DNA of 33,442 bases, from the NCBI RefSeq assembly GCF_029360585.1, contig NZ_JAQZSJ010000030.1:215-33656 (forward strand), written 5' to 3'. A program made the position numbers and the translations under genes. Each line of letters begins with the position of its first letter. Positions within the stretch are counted from its first letter, which is position 1. Source of the DNA: Cohnella caldifontis. Lineage in GTDB: Bacteria > Bacillota > Bacilli > Paenibacillales > Paenibacillaceae. A model generated the notes under the pieces. The model saw nothing but the letters and a program-made list of their open reading frames with translations. It was not told where the DNA came from and ran no database searches. Positions 23,328 to 30,992 of the stretch are shown here, piece after piece.

Positions 23328-25595
23328 TCAGACGGCCATAATCGTTTTCGGCATCGTCGTCATTTTGCGGCAGCCGTCATCGGTAACCACGTAGCAGTCT
23401 TCGACCCCGATGAGCGCGCCTTTGTACTCTTCCCACGCTTCGATCTCGAACACCATGTTTTTCTCGAACGCCTTGTCGACCGCCCCGAAAGCGCCGAAAA
23501 GATGCTGATCCTCGCACTGCAAGCCGATGCTGTGGCCGATCGAGATGGCCGTGCCGTCCAGCACGTTCTCCTTGTACCACGCCACCGCTTCTTCCCCGAG
23601 CCGTTTCATGTTGACGCCGGGTTTGATGCGGTCTTCGAAATATTTCTGGAAATCGAGCAGGCCTTGCACCAGCTTCGCCGCTTCGGCCGGGACTTCGCCC
23701 ACCACCACGTGCTGGTTGACGTCACCGACGTATCCTTTATATACCGCGCCGAAGTCGAGCCGGACGATCTCGCCCTTCTTCACGGCGCGGCCGGTGCCCG
23801 GCGCTTCGGGGTCGGAGTCGCCGATCGTGAGCGTCAGGTGGTCCCAATCGTCCGCGCCGTGCTTCAGCATCGCGTCTCTGCCGATTTTGAGCAGCTCGAG
23901 GTCGGTGATGCCTTCGCGGACGGCCGCGATCGTATCCTTCAAGGCCAGCTCGGTGATTTGCGCGGCTTTCTCCAGGTATTCCATCTCTTGCTCCGATTTG
24001 ACGATGCGCAAGTCCAGGAACGCGTCGTCGACTTCGACCACGGTCATGCCGACTTTCTCTTGGGTGATGGCGTCCACCAGGAACTTGGGCGCGGTGGATT
24101 CGATCCCGACGCGCTTGCCGATAAGCCCCCATTTTTTGATTTTCGAGAACAGGGCTTTCCCGGCTTCCTCTTGGCTCTCGATCCCGACCGCGTCATGGAA
24201 CCAACTGAACCGGTCGGCGCTTTTGAAGACGTTCCAATGAACGATCGTGCCTTCGCCTTCGCGGCGGATCATGGCGAGGTTCGGATACTGGTTGTTGAGC
24301 GCCAGCAGGATCGGATTCGGCGCGCTGTGCAGCAGCGGCAGTCCGCTCAAGTAGTACACGTTCTGCGGCGAAGCGGCGATCAACAAGTCGAGATCGTATT
24401 CCTTCATGACTTGCGCCGCTCTCTTCTGGTTGTATCCGATCGGTTTCACGACATTCACCTCCGGCAAGTTCTTGTTGATCGGCACGGCGGGAGCGAGCCT
24501 TTCCAGAATCTCGATCGTACGCTGCTCATCGGCCATTTTCTCGATCTCCGCGGTTTCGACCGGCCGGCCTTCGATGGCGGACAGGTAACCTGCCAAGATC
24601 GCCGTGATCGCGTTCATCGACTGCTCCGGCGTGAATTCCGGCTCGCGATCCTCCAGGATGCAGCGCGCGAAGTGCTCGTCCGTCTCACGCACGGAAATCG
24701 TATAATATTCCGGGAAAGTGGCGTGTTCAATATCGGGCTCAATCCACTTCTGAATGTTCTCGCCCATGCGTTCGTCAAACGAGCTAAACCGGACCGGCTT
24801 TTCCCATTCGTGGTTTTCGAAGATCGTGCCCTTCGTGCCGAAAATTTCCATACTGTTATACGGTTTCGTAAGCTGCGTAAAACTGACCATGATGTCCGCG
24901 ATGGCACCGTTTTCATAATGAGCAATCGCGATGGCGTTATCCTCCGCTTTTTCGGGCAAATTGATGGCCTGTTTCGCCAATGTACCGACGACTTTCGTAC
25001 ATTTGGAGCCCAGTATGTATTCGATCGTCGCAAACTTATGCGAAGCCATGTCCATCAGCGATCCGCCGCCGGCTTTGATCGGGTCCCCTTTCCAGAAGCC
25101 GCTCTCGGACAAGCCGGCAATTTCGTTCACGCCCTCGTAAGCACGGATCATCAGGATATCGCCGATCAGCCCTTGCTGAATGATATCGTGGATGTAAACA
25201 TGCGCCGGCAGAAAACGGTGATTCTCCGCGATCATGAACTTCACGCCCGCGGCGCGGCAGGCCTCGATCATTTTGCGGCAGCCTTCCACGGTCGTTCCCA
25301 TCGGTTTTTCGCAGAGCACATGCTTCCCTGCTTGGGCGCATTGCACGACGACGTCGACGTGATAGATGTGGGGAACCATGACAAGAACCGCGTCGATATC
25401 GGAACTGAGCATTTCTTCCAGCGTTTCGTAAGGCTTCATCTCGCCGTCTTTATGACGGCGCGCCATTTTTTTGGCCTTCTCGAAGTCTCTATCGAAAACC
25501 GCTGCATAGCTGATATATTTGGAGCCCCGATCTCCGTTGCTGTGAAAGTGAAATGCGCCGCCAGCTCCGATAATGCCGAATTTGACTTTCTCCAT
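23328..25595 (-). CDS. Fusion: Gfo/Idh/MocA oxidoreductase + M24 creatinase/aminopeptidase P-like domain, 755 aa
   Basis: Two enzymes normally made separately are encoded in one frame. Residues 4-370 are a Gfo/Idh/MocA dehydrogenase: GIIGAGG at 7-13, EKP at 96-98 (Lys97 catalytic), GGGSLMDMASHKF at 177-189 with Asp182 and His186. From about residue 385 (PIGYNQKRAAQVMKEYDLD) to the end is a creatinase N-domain plus M24 'pita-bread' domain with all five metal ligands: Asp614 (RLDFGA), Asp625 (YVGDVNQ), His688 (SIGHSIG), Glu719 (VFEIEA) and Glu732 (IGVEDC). The first half is full length and the second is complete, with only a short linker. I chose ATG 25595, behind AAGGAGG; an upstream start at 25658 would overlap the SCP2-like gene. 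It belongs to the LacI-linked operon. Substrate unknown. Confidence 0.9.
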   Translation of the reverse strand: MEKVKFGIIGAGGAFHFHSNGDRGSKYISYAAVFDRDFEKAKKMARRHKDGEMKPYETLEEMLSSDIDAVLVMVPHIYHVDVVVQCAQAGKHVLCEKPMGTTVEGCRKMIEACRAAGVKFMIAENHRFLPAHVYIHDIIQQGLIGDILMIRAYEGVNEIAGLSESGFWKGDPIKAGGGSLMDMASHKFATIEYILGSKCTKVVGTLAKQAINLPEKAEDNAIAIAHYENGAIADIMVSFTQLTKPYNSMEIFGTKGTIFENHEWEKPVRFSSFDERMGENIQKWIEPDIEHATFPEYYTISVRETDEHFARCILEDREPEFTPEQSMNAITAILAGYLSAIEGRPVETAEIEKMADEQRTIEILERLAPAVPINKNLPEVNVVKPIGYNQKRAAQVMKEYDLDLLIAASPQNVYYLSGLPLLHSAPNPILLALNNQYPNLAMIRREGEGTIVHWNVFKSADRFSWFHDAVGIESQEEAGKALFSKIKKWGLIGKRVGIESTAPKFLVDAITQEKVGMTVVEVDDAFLDLRIVKSEQEMEYLEKAAQITELALKDTIAAVREGITDLELLKIGRDAMLKHGADDWDHLTLTIGDSDPEAPGTGRAVKKGEIVRLDFGAVYKGYVGDVNQHVVVGEVPAEAAKLVQGLLDFQKYFEDRIKPGVNMKRLGEEAVAWYKENVLDGTAISIGHSIGLQCEDQHLFGAFGAVDKAFEKNMVFEIEAWEEYKGALIGVEDCYVVTDDGCRKMTTMPKTIMAV

Positions 25596-25611
25596 CTCGA
25601 CTGCTGCCTCC

Positions 25612-26043
25612 TTAAATAAACAGATCAAGGAATAGTTCGAATATTCTCTGGAACTCAAGCGCTTCTTGACGAGGCCCCGTGTAAACGATATCCCCGTTCA
25701 TTTGTGCCACGCTCGAATGGATATTCCCGGTCACGATATCACGCGCTGTCTGCATAGAGATGTTGAAGATCACCGTAGGGGACTTCAGCGTACCGCCGTA
25801 TACATCGCAAACTCCGTCACTGAATGCGATCGTATACACTTCCTGGTCCAGATTAAACTGGAACACCTGCGTCATGCCGTTCATTTCGTATTGGATCTCA
25901 TCCGTCTGATTGCACACTTGGCCGAATAAGGTGAAAACCTTTTCAGCATCCCCCTCAATTAAGGATCCGCTTTGGATCCTTGGACGGAGGTCATTCAACA
26001 ATTCTTCATCGATCGGCGACGATTTGCCCGCCAAATGCTTCAT
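25612..26043 (-). CDS. SCP2-like sterol-carrier-domain protein, about 143 aa
   Basis: The central part (FQFNLDQEVYTIAFSDGVCDVYGGTLKSPTVIFNISMQTARDIVTGNIHSSVAQMNGDIVYTGP) follows the SCP2 fold: a strand-rich region, the pattern 'P.v.i..s...a.d...G.......m.Gd....G', and a C-terminal helix. Such domains bind hydrophobic ligands or act as oligomerising modules. Its presence in an operon for a water-soluble substrate is unusual. The preferred start is ATG at 26043, with AAGGAGAG somewhat far upstream; a GTG at 26139 would add 32 low-complexity residues. It is the first gene downstream of the LacI operator and ends 16 bases before the fusion gene start, whose ribosome binding site overlaps its stop. 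Confidence 0.75.
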   Translation of the reverse strand: MKHLAGKSSPIDEELLNDLRPRIQSGSLIEGDAEKVFTLFGQVCNQTDEIQYEMNGMTQVFQFNLDQEVYTIAFSDGVCDVYGGTLKSPTVIFNISMQTARDIVTGNIHSSVAQMNGDIVYTGPRQEALEFQRIFELFLDLFI

Positions 26044-26231
26044 AACGCAACCATTCCTCTCCTTGCAGCCGCTGTTGTATTGATTTAGCCTGTTTAGCCA
26101 ATTCTGGATTGTGTTGGGCGTTGGCTTGTTTGGATTCACCTTTGCTCAAATAGGATCGATGATCGTTCAAAAACGCCGCGCCCCACCTCCTTCAAAAGGT
26201 CGACTGAATCGCGTACCACAATGCCAAAATC

Positions 26232-26247
26232 TTGAAAAGCTTTTCAA
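26232..26247. promoter_or_regulatory. LacI-type operator upstream of the catabolic operon
   Basis: TTGAAAAGCTTTTCAA is a perfect 16-base palindrome between the lacI-type gene and the SCP2-like gene. Its 14-base core TGAAAAGCTTTTCA recurs exactly at 27296-27309 in the regulator's own promoter, which supports operator function. An orphan AAGGAGGTG at about 26182-26190 has no well-spaced start codon. Confidence 0.75.
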
Positions 26248-26263
26248 ACCGGTATATAAAAAA

Positions 26264-27274
26264 TCACCTTTCTAATCGCCTGGTCGAAGCCCGAACAACG
26301 ATGCCGTGGGGCAAATACTCGCGCAGAACCGGATCGTCCTGCCCTTCGATGCGGGCAATCAGCTTCTCGGCGGCGCGTTGACCGATTTCGTACATCGGCT
26401 GTGCCACCGTCGTCAGCTTCGGAATCGTCATCCGCGCCATGCGGATGTTGTCGAATCCCATGACGGATATATCATCCGGCACCTTGACGCCTCTTTCATG
26501 CAAACAGGACAATAAACCGATCGCGAATTCATCCACAGCGCAGAATACGGCGGTTACGTCCGGGCATTTCTCGATAAGGGACTCCGCTACGACCAACGCA
26601 TCGTACGTCCAACCGTTGGCGAAAACGACGTTGTCTTTGCACGATTCCAAGTCGTACTCACGCAACGCGCGGAGGAAGCCTTGATAACGGGGCAAGCCCG
26701 AGATGTTGTCGCTGAGCTCGAAGCCGATCATCGCGATTTTTCTGTGGCCGTTCTCAATCAGGAACTTGACCGCGTCGTATGCCGCCTGTTCATCGTCGAT
26801 CTTAACGGAAGGCAGCTCGTATTCCATCGAATGGGTGGCAACGAGGACGATCGGCATCTTCAGCCGATTCAATTCATTATAGTAATCAGGGAAAACCGAG
26901 TCGCTCGTATAGAGAATGCCGTCCACTTGTTTCTCGTAGAACGTATTCAAATAGGAAAACAACCGCTTGCGGTCCCGATCCATGTTGCTGATGATCAGGC
27001 TGAATCCTCGCTTGTCCGCGGCATCTTCCATTCCCCGAAGCACATCGGCATAATAAGCGTTGCGTATGTCCGGGATGACGACGCCGATCGTATTCGTTTT
27101 CTTGTAGATCAAGCCTCGGGCCAACGCGTTCGGCTGATATTTAAGCTTTTCAATCGCATCCAGAACGCGCGTCCGCTTACTCTCGACAACGGAGTCCGGA
27201 GCGTTCATGACACGGGAAACGGTGCTGATCGAAACTTTTGCCAGATTGGCCACGTCTCGGATCGTTGGTTTCAT
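26264..27274 (-). CDS. LacI family transcriptional regulator, 336 aa
   Basis: N-terminal LacI helix-turn-helix (TIRDVANLAKVSISTVSRVMNAPDSV) with hinge helix (YQPNALARGL), followed by a periplasmic-binding-protein-like sugar sensor domain (TNTIGVVIPDIRNAYYADVLRGMEDAADKRGF ... VMGFDNIRMARMTIPKLTTVAQP). Length is typical. AAGGATG precedes the ATG. The gene is flanked by two copies of TGAAAAGCTTTTCA: one overlapping its own transcription start region and one before the downstream catabolic operon, so it probably represses both and is released by the imported sugar or an intermediate. A CcpA-like site upstream suggests glucose repression as well. Confidence 0.94.
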   Translation of the reverse strand: MKPTIRDVANLAKVSISTVSRVMNAPDSVVESKRTRVLDAIEKLKYQPNALARGLIYKKTNTIGVVIPDIRNAYYADVLRGMEDAADKRGFSLIISNMDRDRKRLFSYLNTFYEKQVDGILYTSDSVFPDYYNELNRLKMPIVLVATHSMEYELPSVKIDDEQAAYDAVKFLIENGHRKIAMIGFELSDNISGLPRYQGFLRALREYDLESCKDNVVFANGWTYDALVVAESLIEKCPDVTAVFCAVDEFAIGLLSCLHERGVKVPDDISVMGFDNIRMARMTIPKLTTVAQPMYEIGQRAAEKLIARIEGQDDPVLREYLPHGIVVRASTRRLER

Positions 27275-27295
27275 ATCCTACATCCTTTTACGTTC

Positions 27296-27309
27296 TGAAA
27301 AGCTTTTCA
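27296..27309. promoter_or_regulatory. LacI-type operator in the regulator's own promoter
   Basis: TGAAAAGCTTTTCA, a perfect 14-base palindrome identical to the core of the site at 26232-26247. It begins about 14 bases downstream of the -10 box on the minus strand, placing it at or just after the expected transcription start, as for an autorepressor. Confidence 0.75.
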
Positions 27310-27322
27310 AATTCTTGTTTCC

Positions 27323-27351
27323 ATGGTACCGTTTTCATAGGCAGATGTCAA
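27323..27351 (-). promoter_or_regulatory. Promoter of the lacI-type gene
   Basis: On the minus strand TTGACA (27351-27346) and TACCAT (27328-27323) are separated by exactly 17 bases. The -35 is perfect and the -10 matches 4 of 6 of the SigA consensus. It lies about 50 bases upstream of the ATG at 27274, with the operator in between. Confidence 0.65.
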
Positions 27352-27360
27352 GCATTATTT

Positions 27361-27375
27361 TAGGAAACGTTTCCT
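27361..27375. promoter_or_regulatory. Candidate CcpA (cre) site
   Basis: TAGGAAACGTTTCCT contains a perfect 14-base palindrome (27362-27375) and fits the cre consensus WTGNAANCGNWNNCW at 14 of 15 positions. It is just upstream of the -35 of the lacI promoter, suggesting catabolite control of the island. Confidence 0.5.
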
Positions 27376-27444
27376 CCATGCGAAATAGCTGCCTTTGCGT
27401 TCCCTTTTAACAAAGAGAGCGAGCTCAATCGAATGGTTCCAACA

Positions 27445-27480
27445 AAAACCGGTCCTTACGGCCGGTATATCGCCGGTTTT
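27445..27480. terminator. Hairpin upstream of the DUF1796 gene
   Basis: AAAACCGG and CCGGTTTT pair across a 20-base loop with internal GGCCGG elements, followed by AATTATT on the plus strand. No gene ends nearby on the plus strand in the window, so it could be an orphan terminator or a leader structure for the DUF1796 gene. The rest of 27376-27618 shows a possible -10 (TATACT at 27562) and nothing else. Confidence 0.35.
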
Positions 27481-27618
27481 AATTATTCGCCTAGGAGTAA
27501 GGATTCCCGTTCCCCGTAAGCCTGCAGGCTGTTATCGGTGTCCCGTCTGCCCGGGCTCCGATATACTGTGATACAACATTAGCGCCGCCACGCCCAGCGG
27601 CCCACTAGGAGGGTGCGA

Positions 27619-28257
27619 ATGCGCTGGTACGACTGCGCTGGCGCCTACAAGGCGTTCATCAGCTTAGGTACCACCTGTCAGACCGCCTATCAACTCCGAA
27701 GGCTTGGCCTCAGGCGCTTCGCCGGCCCGTTGGACTGGCTCATCTCCCGCAACGCCTCCGACGTCTCCCGGCTTATCCGCAATCGGTTCGACGGTTTGCT
27801 GGATGCGGATCGGCTGCAGGTAGTCGGCGTCGCCCAGACGTATTACATCGTTCGGGACACCGGCTACAACCTCGAGTCGTATCACGACTTCCCGTTGATT
27901 CAGTCCTGGATTGACGCTTACCCCGACGTCGCGCGTAAGCTTCGCCGTCGCGCACAAGCCTTGCTCTCCACCAGTGCCAGCGGGCCGATCTGCTTCGTCA
28001 GAATCGAGACTTCCGAGTCGGAATCGCTTCAGTTGCACGGGGCGCTGGCTTCGATCGCTCCCCGCGGCTTTCGGCTGCTCGTCGTCAACTTCAAGGACGA
28101 CTACCAGATCCGGCACGAGGACTGGGGCTTCCCGGGGATCGCTTCGGTATCGATTCCAAGAGGGTTCGACTGGCGCGGCTCCGATTCCGCCTGGCGGGAG
28201 ATCATGCGCGGATTCTCGGTCGCCGACTCCCATTTCTACTCCACAAAAAAACTCTGA
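27619..28257 (+). CDS. DUF1796 family putative cysteine peptidase, 212 aa
   Basis: The N-terminus AFISLGTTCQTAYQLRRLGLRRFAGPLDWLIS is the hallmark of DUF1796, a papain-like family common in Bacillales; the Cys in TTCQTAY is the presumed nucleophile, and a His in ESYHDFP and an Asp/His region near the end (DSHFYS) are candidates for the rest of the active site. Cellular role is unknown. I prefer ATG 27619, 6 bases after AGGAGG; the GTG at 27613 abuts that site. It is a single gene with its own strong terminator overlapping the stop codon. Confidence 0.85.
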   Translation: MRWYDCAGAYKAFISLGTTCQTAYQLRRLGLRRFAGPLDWLISRNASDVSRLIRNRFDGLLDADRLQVVGVAQTYYIVRDTGYNLESYHDFPLIQSWIDAYPDVARKLRRRAQALLSTSASGPICFVRIETSESESLQLHGALASIAPRGFRLLVVNFKDDYQIRHEDWGFPGIASVSIPRGFDWRGSDSAWREIMRGFSVADSHFYSTKKL

Positions 28258-28287
28258 CCTCATGCGGCGTGCGGTCAGAGTTTTTTT
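28251..28287 (+). terminator. Terminator overlapping the DUF1796 stop codon
   Basis: ACTCTGACC (28251-28259) pairs with GGTCAGAGT (28273-28281), followed by seven Ts; flanking As on the other side make it likely bidirectional. The stop codon TGA (28255-28257) is inside the left arm. Confidence 0.88.
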
Positions 28288-28387
28288 GGGCGGAGGCAAA
28301 CCGTGGCTGTGCAAAACCATAATTTGCCGCTTACGCGCCGTAAAACGACGAAAGCAGGCAGCCGGTGTAAACATTTGGTGTTTATTA

Positions 28388-28393
28388 TATAAT
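28388..28393 (+). promoter_or_regulatory. -10 box of the NfeD-flotillin operon
   Basis: A perfect TATAAT 53 bases before the NfeD start, without a clear -35. Further upstream, TAAAAC (28341-28346) followed 16 bases later by CGGT resembles an ECF (SigW-like) promoter. SigW drives the related yuaF-floT operon in Bacillus subtilis, but the match here is weak. Confidence 0.35.
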
Positions 28394-28445
28394 ATTTGCA
28401 TGTAATAACCCTTCAAAAGAAAATGCCCTGCAAAAGAGGTGAAGC

Positions 28446-28877
28446 ATGCTGGAAAGCTGGGCAATTTGGTTCATCATAGGCGTCATTTTGCTCATTGCTG
28501 AGATGTTGACGTTGACTTTTTATTTGTTATGGCTTGGAATCGGTGCGATCGCTGCAGGAGTAATCGCGCTTGCTCTCCCTGGATCGTTCACGGCCCAAGG
28601 GATTACGTGTGCGGTAATTGCGCTATTGCTCACCCTATTTACGAAGCGTTTGACCCGGGTAATCCGAGTATCAAAAGGTTATCACGATCCCATCGACGAG
28701 CTTATTGGCAAGCACGGGATCGTGGAGGAAGATGTGGGGGAGGGAAAGCCGGGTATCGTAAAAGTGGGAGGAGAAACGTGGACCGCGGTCTCCAAGCAAA
28801 ATCTACGAAAAGGCGAAGCCGTTGTAGTTGTTGATAGAGGAACGACAACGTTGGAAGTTGAAAAAAGGGGAGGCTAA
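28446..28877 (+). CDS. NfeD-family membrane protein, 143 aa
   Basis: Short NfeD protein. Two or three membrane segments at the N-terminus (WFIIGVILLIAEMLTLTFYLLWLGIGAIAAGVIALALPG, ITCAVIALLLTLF) are followed by a soluble OB-fold domain (LIGKHGIVEEDVGEGKPGIVKVGGETWTAVSKQNLRKGEAVVVVDRGTTTLEVE). It lacks the ClpP-like protease part of long NfeD proteins. GAGGTGA precedes the ATG. Its stop is 7 bases before the start of the SPFH protein, and the pair is a well-known functional partnership in membrane organisation and envelope stress. Confidence 0.9.
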   Translation: MLESWAIWFIIGVILLIAEMLTLTFYLLWLGIGAIAAGVIALALPGSFTAQGITCAVIALLLTLFTKRLTRVIRVSKGYHDPIDELIGKHGIVEEDVGEGKPGIVKVGGETWTAVSKQNLRKGEAVVVVDRGTTTLEVEKRGG

Positions 28878-28884
28878 TTCATTA

Positions 28885-29817
28885 ATGGGTACTCTTATTG
28901 TAATCGTTATCATTGCACTCGTTATCATTTTTCTAGCGCTCACCATTAAAATCGTACCGCAGCAGAGAGTCGGCGTGGTGGAGAGGCTCGGTAAGTTCAA
29001 CCGGTTGCTTCAGCCTGGCGTGAACATCCTCATTCCGATTATCGACCATGTACGGGTAAATCATGATCTGCGCATCCAGCAAGCGCACGTTCCTCCTCAA
29101 TCGGTCATCACGAAAGATAATGTGCAAGTACAGATCGATACCATCATCTTTTATCAAATCGTTGCTCCCGAACAAGCCACTTACGGCATTTCCGATTATG
29201 TTTCCGGCGTTCGCAACATTACAACGGCCACGATGAGGCAAATCATCGGGAAACTTGAGTTGGATGAGACGTTGTCCGGTCGGGAGAAAATATCAACCGA
29301 AATCCGAATCGCTTTGGACGAAGCGACTGAGAAATGGGGCGTTCGGATCGAGCGGGTCGAAGTCATCGACATTAAGCCGCCTACAGACATTCAAGAAGCG
29401 ATGGACAAACAGATGAAAGCGGAGCGCAGCAAGCGGGCGATCGTTCTTGAAGCCGAGGCTGCCAAACAGGATATGATCCTTCGTGCGGAAGGAGACAAGC
29501 AGAGCAAGATTCTGAAAGCCGAAGGCGACAAGGAAGCACGTATCCGGGAAGCGGAAGGTTTTCGACAGGCTCAGGAATTGGAAGCGCTTGGTCAGGCAAA
29601 AGCGATACAAGCCGTGGCGGAAGCCGAGAGAACCCGAATTGAACAGCTTCGCGCAGCCGGGTTGGACGAAAATGTGTTGGCGTATAAATCCTTCGAAGCG
29701 CTGAGCGAAGTTGCCAAAGGGCCGGCGAACAAGGTATTCATTCCATCCAGCGCAATCGAGACACTTGGGGCTGCGGGGGCGATCGGGGAAATGTTTAAAG
29801 CAAAGAAACCCGAATAA
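28885..29817 (+). CDS. SPFH/band-7 (stomatin/flotillin-type) membrane protein, 310 aa
   Basis: An N-terminal membrane anchor (LIVIVIIALVIIFLALTI) followed by the SPFH domain (VPQQRVGVVERLGKFNRLLQPGVNILIPIIDHVRV ... AEQATYGISDYVSGVRNITTATMRQIIGKLELDETLSGREKI) and a long Ala/Glu-rich coiled coil (residues about 175-260: KRAIVLEAEAAKQDMI, repeated AEGDK units). Members oligomerise into membrane scaffolds. The ATG at 28885 has GGGGAGG upstream within the end of the NfeD gene; the longer frame from 28828 would overlap NfeD. Paired with NfeD in one operon. Confidence 0.93.
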   Translation: MGTLIVIVIIALVIIFLALTIKIVPQQRVGVVERLGKFNRLLQPGVNILIPIIDHVRVNHDLRIQQAHVPPQSVITKDNVQVQIDTIIFYQIVAPEQATYGISDYVSGVRNITTATMRQIIGKLELDETLSGREKISTEIRIALDEATEKWGVRIERVEVIDIKPPTDIQEAMDKQMKAERSKRAIVLEAEAAKQDMILRAEGDKQSKILKAEGDKEARIREAEGFRQAQELEALGQAKAIQAVAEAERTRIEQLRAAGLDENVLAYKSFEALSEVAKGPANKVFIPSSAIETLGAAGAIGEMFKAKKPE

Positions 29818-29851
29818 GCAGTTGACGTGCGGTGAAGCGTTCAGTTCAGTC

Positions 29852-29902
29852 AAACAGCGGCAATCTAGGACTTTATTTTTCGGTCCAAGGCTGCCGCTGT
29901 TT
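29852..29902 (+). terminator. Terminator after the NfeD-flotillin operon
   Basis: AAACAGCGGCA (29852-29862) and TGCCGCTGTTT (29892-29902) form an 11-bp stem with inner pairing (GGAC/GTCC), lying 35 bases after the stop at 29817 and between two convergent genes. The T run is modest, so it may serve both directions. Confidence 0.7.
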
Positions 29903-29937
29903 CTATGTTTGATACATTTATGGTTCGAGGCGGCTGC

Positions 29938-30879
29938 TTATGTTCCCCCATGCCATGATATTTCGGAGCTGCCGCCCTTTCTCTTAATAATTTCGGGAAG
30001 CATGACGCCGAGCAACACCGTTAAAACCCCAATCCATTGAATACCGCTGACATTTTCATGCAAAACGACAGCTGACAGTATAACCGCGACGGGTAACTCG
30101 GCAGCGCCCAGAATGCCTGTCAAACCTTCTCCGATGCGCGGAACTCCGATCGCGAACAACACCGGAGGGAGGAATGCCCCGAACAAGCCGAGCATGAGGC
30201 CATAAGGAAGCAGCCCGTCCAAAAGCGCGCCGTTAACCAGGAAACCCGGCGGGAACATGACGAACACGAACAGCATGCCTCCCGTGATCATCCATGCGCC
30301 TCTGTATGCCGGATGTATGGAAGGCACTGCTTTCCCGTTGAGCAAAATGAATATCGAATAGCTTATTGCAGATAAGAAGCCAAATAGGACGCCGACCCCA
30401 TTGAACCCGGCAAACCCCTGATCCGGTATGCCCGCCGCAAGCAATGTTCCGCCCAGCAGAACGACCAGCGTGAGCAACATGATGCCGTTAGGGCGCCGTC
30501 GCTGTCCGACCGATTGTATCAACACTCCCATCCACGTGAACTGGAATAACAATATAATTGCGATCGAATTGGGGATATAGCGTATGGATTCGTAATACAA
30601 CAATCCTGTTACAGCCGTAGGAACGCCAGCTGCCATTAGGATGACGCGTTGCTTCCATGAAGGGTTCGGAGCCGATATGGCGTCCCTCTTCGTTTGCCCG
30701 TTTTTCCATTCCTTCCATTTCATGAATAGAACGAGAAGCCACGCCAATAGGAATCCCGTCGTCAGTTGACTTCCTACCACTTCTCCAAGCATATATCCTT
30801 TGCTGTACGCTTTCGTGACGATCGTCGATAAGATGCCGTAACAGATCGCCCCAAATAAAACCGCCAATCTGTATTTCAT
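29938..30879 (-). CDS. EamA/DMT family transporter, 313 aa
   Basis: A drug/metabolite transporter with ten predicted membrane helices in two EamA halves (first half from YRLAVLFGAICYGILSTIVTKAY, second from FNGVGVLFGFLSAISYSIFILLNGK; ending with the typical ELPVAVILSAVVLHENVSGIQWIGVLTVLLGVMLPEI). Family members mostly export amino acids, nucleosides/purines or other metabolites. AGGAGG is about 10 bases before the ATG. The 5' leader carries a purine-type riboswitch with an overlapping terminator, so the transporter is probably switched on by guanine or a related purine, suggesting a purine-export role similar in logic to pbuE. Transport substrate and direction are inference. Confidence 0.9.
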   Translation of the reverse strand: MKYRLAVLFGAICYGILSTIVTKAYSKGYMLGEVVGSQLTTGFLLAWLLVLFMKWKEWKNGQTKRDAISAPNPSWKQRVILMAAGVPTAVTGLLYYESIRYIPNSIAIILLFQFTWMGVLIQSVGQRRRPNGIMLLTLVVLLGGTLLAAGIPDQGFAGFNGVGVLFGFLSAISYSIFILLNGKAVPSIHPAYRGAWMITGGMLFVFVMFPPGFLVNGALLDGLLPYGLMLGLFGAFLPPVLFAIGVPRIGEGLTGILGAAELPVAVILSAVVLHENVSGIQWIGVLTVLLGVMLPEIIKRKGGSSEISWHGGT

Positions 30880-30923
30880 TCTCTCCTACATCCTCCTGCG
30901 ATGATCCTCGCTGCTTATTGAAA

Positions 30924-30992
30924 ATAAAAAAACTTCCTTGCCGTGAATACAGAATCGGAAGAACGCGATTCCATATTCGTAGCAAGGAAGTT
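30924..30992 (-). terminator. Riboswitch-controlled terminator (expression platform)
   Basis: On the minus strand AACTTCCTTGC (30992-30982) pairs with GCAAGGAAGTT (30941-30931), with inner stems GAATA/TATTC and GAATCG/CGATTC, then a T-rich run. The left arm is also the 3' half of the aptamer's P3 and its junction to P1, so the terminator and aptamer cannot form together. It ends about 45 bases before the EamA start. Confidence 0.75.

Noticed and set aside
21756..25619. A 1287-codon open frame on the plus strand, antisense to the SDR, BKACE and fusion genes
   Set aside because: It mirrors the codon bias of the real minus-strand genes, resembles no family, and spans several gene boundaries. 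Long antisense frames are common in codon-biased DNA.
25961..25981. Inverted repeat AAGGATCC/GGATCCTT
   Set aside because: It lies within the coding part of the SCP2-like gene and looks like a chance restriction-site-type palindrome.
26140..26190. A possible 16-codon leader frame starting at a GTG within AAGGAGGTG and ending at the GTGA of a longer SCP2 start
   Set aside because: The start codon lies inside the ribosome binding site itself and the peptide has no regulatory-type composition.
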